From Nilaparvata lugens (Eukaryota > Arthropoda > Insecta > Hemiptera > Delphacidae): a DNA stretch of 64,000 nt. The position numbers were made by a program, and so were the translations under genes. Location: NCBI RefSeq assembly GCF_014356525.2, contig NC_052508.1:43689858-43753857 (forward strand), in the 5' to 3' direction. Position 1 is the first letter of the stretch. Every line of letters starts with the position of its first letter. This document shows, piece after piece, positions 35,801 through 47,800 of the stretch. The notes under the pieces are model-generated. The model did no database searches. It was not told where the DNA came from and saw nothing but the letters and a program-made list of their open reading frames with translations.

Positions 35801-38800
35801 GGATGACAATTATACTGCACTTAACCTGAGGAATCCTAATGGTCAAGAGCTCTTGACAGTGCATGATTACAAGGCAAAATGACAACAGAGGGAACTGCAT
35901 GGGGCTACTGCAAGCATCTGAACTCTGATCATACTAATCATGACCTTTCAAGCAAGTGGCTGACAGATGGAAGTCTTTTCCCAGAGACAGAAAGCTTTAT
36001 AATTGCTATGCAGGATCAGGTTGTAGCTACCAATGCCTATAGAAGACATATCAGAAATCTGAACATAAGTGATAAATGCAGGCTGTGTAACGCTGCAGTA
36101 GAAAGTATTCAGCACATAGTTTCAGGCTGCTCAATATTGGCACCAAAAGAGTATTTGAGGCGACATAATAATGTTGCAAAAATAGTGCACCTGAAATTGC
36201 AGCAGGAATTTGAGTTCTTTGAAGAAATGGGGGATACTATTCTTACTCTCCTCCTGCATTTATAGAGAGAAACCAGATTAAGATCTATTGGGATGTTCAA
36301 ATGATCACAGACAGGCAAGTCATTCATAACAAACCTGATATCCTAATGTTGAACATGAATCAAAAAGAAGCCTTGATAATTGATGTAGCCATACTAGCAG
36401 ATGAAAATTGTCAAAGAACAAGAGGTGAGAAATTGAGAAAGTATCAAGAGCTACAGTAGCATTTGAGCTCAAAGATATGTATGGGCTCAAGAATGTCAGA
36501 ATAATCCCAATCATAATATCCGTGAATGGTCTGATTCTTAATACAACAGTGGAGAGCTGTAAGGTTATTGATGTCTCAGAAACTCTGGTAGGGAAAATGC
36601 AGAAGTCTGTTCTGCTTGATACAGCTCGCATAGTACGCCAAACGCTCCAACATACTTGGTAAAATACTTTATCGATAATAGAAAATAATGCCAAGAGGTT
36701 GCATAAATTTTGCCCCTCTTCGCATAAGCTATCCGCAATTGCGTGAAAAAGGGAATAATGATAATAATAATATACACTAATATATTTATAATAATATTAA
36801 TATCATACCGTTTAGTTCAGTGGCGGCGCTTGACCTGAACAGTTGGGTGGGCCAGTGGTGGGAATTGTTGGGGTGTGGATGGGAAGGGGGGAGTGCTTTA
36901 TAAAGCATTTTTAAGTTTACAAGTTGTTACACAGGTAGACTATAGACTAAACTTTAGTTTAAAGTAAACTAAACTTAACTTTATTATTCTACTTGGAGGC
37001 AAGATGAGTTTGATGTTTTTCGATTGAATGAATTCGATTAGTCATCTCGTTGCCATTGTTAGTTAGCGAGACCATCCTCGCAGCCCATTCTTCTAGAAAA
37101 CTAAACTAAACTTCATTATTCTATAAACTGAATTAAAACAACATAATATGCAACTCACCAAAAGACTTGTCAAAGTAGACCTAACCTCATTTAAATCATG
37201 ATCACCACACACTAATATAGCACTTCTCAATAAAATCATGCCTTCAAATTCACAACCGCAATCAATACAGCTGGATTATTGCTAATTAATCTATGCAAAT
37301 ATTAGCACAAAAGTAGTTGAAGGTATTAACTTATTAACTTTATAAAATGATATAGCCTAAAACCTGTTGTCGATTCGGATGCAATTCACATTTTACATGA
37401 TGGCTGGTATGTAAAAACAAAGCTATACTAGCGCTCAGCAGTCTGAGCGAGAATAGTGTGAATCAACGTGCAATGAAACTGGCCCACTTGCTCCATATAT
37501 CAATGCAATGCTCCCAGCCAGTCTAGCGCCGCCGGCTTGCGTTGTCTTGCCAATACGTTCTTATGAGAGCTAGAAGGGCCCGAATTATGGGGCCCTTCAA
37601 TGTGCTACGTAATGATTCGTAATGATTAATTTTTATTGTATTTTAATCAATAATAGTTAGCCACATAACCTAGCATTTTAAAATGTATTTTACTGTTTCA
37701 TTTGGGTGGGCACGGCCCACTTGGCCCTTATGGAGGCGCCGCCACTGGTTTAGTTTGAGTATTAGAATTTGATCTAGCAGTGACGTTACCTCGCGTATTT
37801 ATTGCATTCAGTGTCAGTAGCATAGTTTTCTGAGACATTCAGGAGAGTAGATATATTAATAGCTTCGTTATTTATATGAGTATTACATTTTTCACACAGC
37901 CATAACTGATCTGCGTTTGTCTCTAACTTCATCAATTCATAAAGTTGGTCAGAGATGTTTACACATTTAGTATGGTACACCATATGGATTCATTGCAGCA
38001 GCAGGCAACCGCCTTGTCATCATAATGAACTAAATGGTTACATTATCATTGTTTATTGGGTCTGGCTTCATTGGAGTTTTCCGCGCTATTTCCGGCCACA
38101 GGTACTGTGTTTAAAACTTCTTGTGTTGTATTCACTGCCCTTTTATCCATATCAGCAATTTAGGTCACACGAAAAAAGTTCTAGCCTATTCCGAATAGTT
38201 ACTGCTAGTCTATAATTGAATTTTGAGACTGGTTTCTATTTAAATCTATTTTAGGTTAAGTCGTAATTTAGGCAATGAGTTTCATCACAGTAGCTTATAT
38301 ATCACAGTCACATGGATTGTTAAATAATGGTATCACAGATAGAGTCGAGTGGATCTGATAATAGGCTAGAATTTTAGTATTTTATATATTATTTGTTCCA
38401 ACAGGTTATCACAGTATCGTATCGCAATGTTTGGTTTATAAGGTATATTCCTATAATATTAGAGCTATATAACTCTATTATATTAGAGCTATTTTATAGC
38501 AAATAGTAAGTTCCTAAATACTAATTAGTAATAATAAAAAAAATAAATGAGTTGATTTGGAATACTTTTAATGAGAATGACTAATGTTGTAAGTTGCGTT
38601 ATGATATAGGCAGTTTGCATGAACAATTATGTCTGGTTTACGTCACAGTTTGTCCAGATTAGGCAATATTATAGCAAGTCACTAATAACTTGTCTTAAAG
38701 TATGAGAAATATAAACTTTTGAATTAACTTGTAGTAAAAAATAATGTTCTAAAGAGAAATTTTAGTAATATCACCAGATTTTATGTAGAATAATATTTAT

Positions 38801-41800
38801 GTTCAAAACTTTATGCCATGAAACGATATCACCGTGTCATATGCAGATTTGAGGTTAACGGCTTTGCTTCGTAAAGGGCCCTACACACCTACGGCCCTCC
38901 CAATTTCTAAATTCTAGAGATAATAAAAAATGATGTGAAGCAAGAGTAGTTTGTAATTGCAATACCTGTTGTTGACCAACTTGTGAAACGGTTGACATCT
39001 GTGAGGCATTGGTGGACTGGGCCTGAGACACATTGGGCTGCTGAGGTTGCCCCATCTGAGGACCCTGTGGTCCCTGCTGACCCAGCATCCGCATTGCCTG
39101 TTGTTGCTGTTGTTGTTGCTGCTGTTGTTGCTGTTGAGTCAGCTGGCTCTGTTGTTGCGACTGGTTCATCTGGTTTTGCTGTTGCACTGCTTGTTGAACC
39201 TACAACACAACAAATGAATCAATTGATAGAGTAGAGCTGGAAAAACAATAAAACAACACACTGAGAGTAAACAATATAATTATGTGTATGAAATTTAAAA
39301 CGCACACACTCAACACTATCAACTTTTTGGTGAGGGCTGCTCTTATTTATCTGCAAATTAAAAAATCAAAGTACCCTTTTTTAACTTTTTATTTACAACA
39401 TGTTTCAACATGTTGTTGATTGTAAAAGGCGTGGTCATAGAGTGACAATAAATATAAAGAAGGTCCACCCACCCTCTCGTAGCCTTTTGCTACTCGAGGG
39501 GGGCCTTTTTTAAAGTGGTCTCCAACCACTTAGAAGCTCTCATTAGTGACAAATGAAAAATGTTTAGAAAGGGTTTTGCAAGTTCCTATGTGTCTGGAAA
39601 AATAAATTCTTTGTTTGATGCAAGTTGGAGTTTAGTTGTTATTCTAGGATTACCAGGATTATTCAACAAAATTATTACATAATATCGTAGTAAGACACAT
39701 GATGATTTCATGCTCAATAACATAATTTAAAAAATTATTGATCCACAATCAAAGATTTATAATCTTCAAGGGATGAACCGCGAAAAGTTTTAATGTACCA
39801 GCATATCATAATGAAAAATGTTTCTGGTCAAGGATTCATCAAGTTTTGGCTCCTAAAAAATTTAATCTTGACAATTCAATGACAATACGATTCACATATT
39901 GATGATAGTTAATGTAACAGCCATTGTATTTTTCATAATATCAGTCCTTGAAATTCTGCTTCCAGACCAATAATTACTGACTCTCCTCCTATGATGCAAT
40001 TATTTCTAAATAATTGAACTTATTGTTGAACTAGCCTGTTGTTGCTGTTGTTGTTGCTGTTGTTGCTGCTGTTGCTGAGCCTGTTGTTGGGCTTGCTGCT
40101 GTTGTTGAGCCTGTTGTTGCTGTCCCAACTGATTCTGTTGTTGCTGATTCAATTGGCCAGCTTGACCTTGCTGCTGGTTCATGGGATTGGTATTCTGGCC
40201 CATGACTGGATTATCTGAAAATTAAATACAAATATCGAATTGAATTCAGTAATTGAAGAGTCATACATTATTATGTAGCTTTTGTCAGTAGAGTTAAATC
40301 TATCTACTGATATCCAATAAAGAGGCACCTCCTTCTTGTTTTGGGAAAATTGAAAAAAAAGTAGAATATTTACATTAAATTGCTACCTTTATTTTATTCG
40401 TGGAAGGCAGATTTGGAACGCAGATGGCAGAAACTCCGTAAAGTTTTCATGCGGGCTCCTCATGCTACACTACCTTTTCACTAAACATCGAACTTTAATA
40501 CCAAGAGAAAGATACATAGCTGTACGTTATTTTGTTCAGTTTACATTCACTGCCAAAGATTGTATACATTTTTTGGAACCCTCTGTAGTTTGAAAACATA
40601 AAATTAGGTTTGACACTTCTTCAAAACAAAACCAACTTTAACTTCGGGAATTTGATGTATTAATAATATCAAGAACTACTCAAAACCCAATAGGCTGAAA
40701 TAAGTATATAGATGAAACGCGACACATTCAGCAAAATTTTCATTATGAAATTATCTTTGCTAGGAATGTTTTACAACTTTTTCCAGGTGAAGAGCCTCGT
40801 GTCACCTCTCACTGAGTACTTGAAAAAACACTCACAATTTTCCTCTTTTTTTTAGTGAGATTGTAGTTCGGATAGAGAAGGAAGATGGGTGGGGAGGAGC
40901 ATCGGTCTCTAGTCTTTTTTCAAAAGACGCTAAATCAATATAATTGATTTTTAATTTTTCAAAAAGCGCTGAATCTCTCAATGCTGTTCTGATGATGCCA
41001 GACTATATTCTAAATCCAATGCATTGCTTTGCTTTATTTAATTTGAGCTGTTACATTATTTAGCACGTATATTACTTTTATATTTATTATAGTCATGTTA
41101 TTTTCGTATTCTTTCACATTAATGTACTTAATTGAAAATTGCTGTTACGTTTAGAAATTAAATAAATATGTGAAATCTATATATTATCTAAGATCACTTT
41201 GTGTGTCCGGGCCCTGTACTGTATATTAGTATGTGTTAAATCAAAAGAGCACTAATCAAGACTGTGATTAATATTATGATTTAATTCCTATTACTTGATG
41301 TATTTCATTCAATGTTAGGAAACAATACTTTCTCCATTACTAACTATAACTTATTTCTCCATTATTACCTATTGACGTCAAGAGTTTCAGTAATGTTCTC
41401 TGCAATTATGTATATATTATGAAAAAAGAACGTGATCTAAATTGAAGAATAAGTAAACAATTGACGTATAATTATTGCATTCTTTTAGCGTCAGCAATTT
41501 CGATTGTAGTAATAGCAGTGAGTATTGAATGTAATAGAGCTGCCTTCCCGTAGAGTGGAGCGTGCTTCACCCCCCAACTCTCTGGTTAAATACCTCGCAT
41601 TAGCCGTCTCAAGGCCTTATATTGCAAGCGTTACGGAAATCGTTCATATCTCTAATTCTCTAGTACCAATGGAAATATCGAAACAAAATTAATGTCCATG
41701 TCTTTCTCATATCATTCCCTACAATTAATGTCATACCTTTCCATTTTATCTGCTAGAAAATGTTTTGGTATCTTGAAAACCAGACATAATGAGTCTTGCT

Positions 41801-44800
41801 CAAACATTCGAGGTAGATGACAACACTGCTCAGCTTGCGAGAGCCATTCTCAAGCTTGTTTAAGAGAAGAATAGCAAGCCTCCATTTAATTGTTGATGAC
41901 TCATTAAAGTGAATATTTCAATTTCAGTTTATTCCAGACAACTTATTTAACATAAGTATTTTAAGTCTAGTATGAGCTGGATGATAATGATGATGGTGCT
42001 AGAGATGAAGAGTGAGTTACATTGCAACACTTATATCACTAATGAAATTTAACATAAGTATTCTAATAAGTCTAGTATGGGCTGGTTGATAATGATGGTG
42101 CTGGAGATGGAGAGTGAGCTACAGTGCATCACTTATATCTATCTATTCATCATTAATGTATCTATTAATGATGAAAAACTGTATCTATTAATGTATAAAT
42201 AAATAAATAAATATCACTAATTAAATATCACAATATACAAAGACTATGCTAATAAAATTACCAAACTAAACAGTAAGACAAATTATTTTACAACACTAAA
42301 TTAACTTACTTATAACAAAAATTAGTAATTATAATAATTTTATCTAAACAAACAGCAAGTCAGATTTACTACATTCATTAAATTCAGTGATGGAGTAAAA
42401 AGCCTTGCCCTTTATCCAGTTACCCAATACTGACTTGAACTTCACCAAAGGTACTGCACGGGCACTGGCGGGAAGGGCGTTAAAGAGTTCAATACCTACA
42501 TAATTATGGCTTTTGTGGATTTTAGTTAGCCTGGAATAAGGTAGATCTATTGTGTGTTTTTTCCTAGTGTTGTGTGCATGAATAGATGTTCTGGTTGTAA
42601 GTTTATTGATATTTTCTTCAATGTAAGTTATACAGCTATATATGTACAAACTGGGTACTGTCATTATTTTCAATTTCTTGAAGTACTCCCTGCAGGAATC
42701 TTGAGGAGACAGCCCACAGATACATCTCAGAGCCATTTAAACACTCTGTCTGAGCCAGTGGAGTTACCCCAGAGTATTATGCCATATGTTAGGTGGCTTT
42801 GGAAAAACGCAAAATAGGAACTCAGCAGCAAGTTTTTACTGACATTACTTTTTAATTTAAGCAACAGAAAATTAACTCGTGCAGGCCTAGAGCAAATTAA
42901 GGCCACATGATCCTCCCAGTTCAATTTTTCATCTTATTTTATCCCTAGAAGTTTTACGGATTTATTAGATTCATTGCTAATTTTCATATTAAAAATTATC
43001 TTTTCACTTTTGGTTTCATTAACTTGAAGGCAGTTAGCATTGAACCATTCTGTACATCTTTCTAACACAAGCTTTCTCTTAACAGCTAATGATATTTCAC
43101 ATTTGTCAGTGTTAATGAGTGTTGTGTTGTGTCGTCAGCGTAGAGAACAACTTTACATGCTAAATGTTTGGGCAGGTCATTGATATAGACTATGAAGAGG
43201 AAGGGTCCCAAAATAGAGCCTTGGGGAACACCTTTTCCCACTTCCAGAGGATCAGAGAATTTATTATTTGTGCTAACAATCTGTAGCCGGTTACTCAAGT
43301 ATGACTGTAATAATATTATTGACCTGTCATCAATTCCATAGTGCTTCATTTTCTTAATTAATAATTCATGTGAAATAGAGTCAAAGGCTTTTCTCAAATC
43401 CAGTAGGTTTACGCTAGTTAGTAATTTTTTTCAAAGCCTTCATAAATGTCAGATACAATGCTCTCTACTGCCTTAACTGTTGAAAGCTTTGTTCGGAATC
43501 CAAATTGGGCAGAGTTCAGAAGACAGTTTTTTTTTCAAAGAAATGGCTCAGCTGTTGGTGCATAATAATTTCCACTATTTTGGAAAATATTGGTAGGAGA
43601 GAGATGGGACGGTAGTTGTTTGGGTTATTTTTCTTAAAAACAGGGATAGTGATTGTGACTTTTAAGCATTCCGGAAAGACTCCTTCATCCAATATTTTAT
43701 TTATGAGACTGACTAGCTGCAGTTCAATCTGTTTGATTATATTTTTAATTAAAAAGTTTGAGAGGCCATAGTAGTCTTCTGATCTACTGTTTGTGAGTTT
43801 GCTCACTGCTTTATAAAGATCATCTACTGTTATGAAGGTCCACTTAAATTTGTATATGGGATTTAGGGCAGGTAATAACATAGAGAAAAAATAGCGCAAG
43901 TAGATATCCCATGGTATAGGGAATTTATGTCGCAACTTTTACTGTTATCCCAAGACGATTACTGTCGATTATTGTCAATTTTTACTGTTTTGTTGGGGTG
44001 AGAGTGTATGAACGGCACAATTTGAGAGACTACCAGCGTCACACAGCTGCATAGGAAAGAACTATGTGAACTATCGGGATAACAGTAAAAGTTGCGACAT
44101 AAACGCCCTATACCATGGGATATCTACTTATGCTATCGTTTCTCTATGGTAATATGTTCTCAGGGTGTGGTTTTGGTACTTGGACCTGTTTGCTTGTACC
44201 AGAATTTATGAAAGATTTGTTCAGCTCATTGGGGTCAATAGGTACCTGATTTAGTTTTTTAGGAAGATTAATTTCATTTTTGATCACATCCCATGCTGCT
44301 TTACAAGCGTTTTTAGAATTAGCTATGTATTTGTCATTAGCATTACGTTTTGCTTTTTTAATTTCAAATTTATACGTTTTTTGAGCTTTGAATATTTTTC
44401 TTTAAATTCATCACATTCACACGATTTTATTTTGTAGATTGAGAGCAAGGAACGAATACTGTCAAGATGAGGAGTAAACCATTTGGTTAGTGCTTGTGGC
44501 TTATGTTTAATGTTAATTTGTTTTTTGACAATTCTAGGACAGCAGTCATTGTACTGCTCAGCTACAATATCTACGAGTTTTCTAGTCATTGTATTGATGT
44601 CTGAATATCTATACATTATCTCAGACCATTTGATTAGCTTCACCAATATTAATTCAAGAATCTAAAGATTATTTATATTGATTAATCTGATAGTTCTAAG
44701 CTGTTTGATTGGTGGAGTGTATGGTAGTTTAAGCCAAAGTCCACTGTGATCTGATATTTCAGGATTAATTATGCCTGTTTGAAGGTCGTTTGAATGTACA

Positions 44801-47800
44801 TTACTTATGATATTGTCAAGGCATGCTTTATCTCTGGTTGGCTTGTCATTCAGGCAGTGGAAGTCATAGGTTTATCCAAGACCTATGTATATATCCAAAT
44901 AGACCTTAATTTATCCAAGAATCCGCTTACAATAGTACTTCTAACCTTAATATCAATATTAATGTCACCAAAGATAAAGATCCTGTAATTCTTATATTTG
45001 GGCTTATCAAACTGAGTGTTTAGTTTCATCAGATTTTCAATTAAATCAGCTGCCCTAGGGGAGGGCGTCCGATATACAGAGGCCACAATAATCTTGTGGC
45101 TAGGTATTTGTATAGCAGCAGCTTCAAATATGGTTTCAATGCAAATGTCCTTCACCTTTATAGGAGAAAATTGCAAATTTAAATCACTCCTTACGTAAAT
45201 TGAGACCCCATGTATTTTATCTGATCTGCAGTAACTACTAGCAAGATTATACCCTATAGGATGTTTAGATCTATTATATCCTCAGTCAGCCAATGCTCAT
45301 TGATACAGAGTATGCCACATTTCTCATTCTCAAGCCAGAGCTGCAATTCATCCAGTTTATTTCTTAAGGACTGTATATTTATGTGAAAAAACAGCAGGCT
45401 ACTTACATTTTGTTGTTTGAGGAATAGTGATATCATTTGAGTTGTTATTGGTTAGATTGGTGTTATTTAGAGCTGGCTTAGGTCGTTTCCCTGTTCTAAA
45501 AAAGGAGTGTGATTCTTATACAACCGATCATACAGCATCCCAGTTGGACCAAGCACTAATCTAGTGTCCAATGCTGCTTCTTCATTAGGAACAGGACTGA
45601 ATCCTCGAAATGGAGAGCCAGGAGTAGAATCCAGCAGGTCGTTGACCTCCAGGTGGTTAGGTCTGGATCCTCGAAGAGGAGAGTCTGGGCTAGAGCTCAT
45701 GTCAGAATTCATTGGGCTGCCATCCTCTAGGTGAATCAGGTCTCTAATGTTTCCTCTGCATATGATGGGGAAGGTGGGCTTGTCACTTCACATACTTTAC
45801 TTGCTATAAGATTTGCAAGTCTACGTTTACCAGACTTGCTCAAGTGTAGTCCATGAGTGGTGTAATGATGCCGTTTGAAATCGCTCGATTTTATGACTGC
45901 CACATTTTTGTAATTAGCACATATTTCATAAATCATGGAATTGACACGTCTAATTTCTTTATTTACACAGGACCAATGTGGGAGGTCATACCTAAAAGGC
46001 ACATCTACAACTATCACCTTTTTTACTATAATTTCAAGTTTGCTTTCATGTTCTAAGATTATTTTGTTACTTTCATTGAATGATACATCATTTTTTGTAC
46101 CTCAAAGAATTACAACTACACACTTTCAGCGCTCAATGTGCAAATGTTCTTTATTACTTCCCCCATCCTTGCACCCGGATATATAATAAGTATATATAAG
46201 TATATATAATAATAACCCTGTATAATAAGTAACCGAACTGACCTCAGGAAATTTTTATTGGCAAAATATGTGCAATTTTTCATTAGATATCTTCAAAGTG
46301 GTCCCTATTGGAGTCGATAACACGCTGATACCGGATTTTCAAATCCCTGAACACTCCCTGGAAGTCGGCAACCTCTATGCTGTCTAGAGCCCTCGTCGTA
46401 GCACGTTGAACGTTTCCAGAGTCCCGAACCGCGTCCCCTTAAGTTATCTCTTGATCTTGGGGAACAAAAAGAGGTCCGGTGGTGCCATATCCGGGCTGTA
46501 AGGAGGATGTGGCAACGTTACCCTCGACTATTTACAAGTTACCCTCTACAACTGCTCGGTGACGAGCAGGCAGGTGTGCGACGGAGCATTGTCGTGATGG
46601 GATCACGAATCGGCAATCACCGGACGGACTCGTTGAACCCGGGCGGTTAGTCGACGGAGCACCTCTCTGTAGTACTGGCCGTTCACAAAGAGTTTGTGCC
46701 ACCCGGCCAAACTGTAACCGACCAGTACTAACCGTCGACTAACCACCCGGGTTCAACGAGTCCGTCCGGTGATTGCCGATTCGTGATTCGTAATTCCATC
46801 ACGACAATGCTTCGTCGCACACCTGCCTGCTCGTCACCGAGCAGTTGGCCAAATAGTCGAGGGTAACGTTGCCACATCCTCCTTACAGCCCGGATATGGC
46901 ACCACCGGACCTCTTTTTGTTCCCCAAGATCAAGAGATAACTTAAGGGGACGCGGTTCGGGACTCTGGAAACGTTCAACGTGCTACGACGAGGGCTCTAG
47001 ACAGTATAGAGGTTGCCGACTTCCAGGGAGCGTTCAGGGATTTGAAAATCCGGTATCAGCGTGTTATCGACTCCAATAGGGACAACTTTGAAGATATCTA
47101 ATAAAAAATTGCACATATTTTGCCAATAAAAAATTTCCTGAGGTCAGTCCGTTTACTTATTATACAGACCCTGTATAACTTACACAGTTCAAGTCTTCTG
47201 TTTCTTTGATTATGCATGATAACTCACGTCCTTGACTATCACTAAAAATGGATATTTCAGGTTTGGGAGGACTTTTACAATTGTTTGATATTTTAGAACG
47301 TCTAACATCATGTTTTTTTTGTTTTATTTGTTTTCTTTAATACAGCATTAGGGCAAGTCTTTTGTTCATTGGCCAGATCATCTTTTTCTACTACATTTAT
47401 CTCCGGTGTTTTTAGGCACTCATACCTATTTTTCACAATAAAGGAAGATGATTGACTAATTAATTTTTTCTTTGCACTAATACTTTTGAGATTCACAGTT
47501 TGCCACTCATTTTCACATGTGGATTGGTTGTACACGCTGTTTTCTCCAATGGATGAGTTTGTAATTTTAAGGTTAGCTTCGAGTAATCTTGTGTTTTCAC
47601 ATCGTAGGTCATAATTATCACTTTGTAGCAAATTAATAACTGATTCTAAACTAGAAACACTATCTTGAAGGTTATTTACTATATCTAAACACTTACCGCA
47701 TAATTATGTAAGATACGTTTGTATTCAAATTACAAGATGCTTTAGTAAACACTGACTCACTTACAGACGCCATATTACTATGTAGATAGTAAGTTGGTGA

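Larger units (their letters stand above)
42344..47640 (-). pseudogene. LINE (CR1-like) with SGNH ORF1, invaded by two other elements
   Basis: Read on the minus strand: an ORF1 piece (47631-47308); an SGNH-like end (46017-45736: [20 protein letters not shown]); an ORF1/ORF2 border piece (45712-45467); endonuclease parts (45400-44883: [44 protein letters not shown]); a linker (44646-44323); RT (43935-43516: [20 protein letters not shown]; 43397-43086: [32 protein letters not shown]); and C-terminal parts (42924-42344: [15 protein letters not shown]). Stops and shifts occur throughout. Confidence 0.87.
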
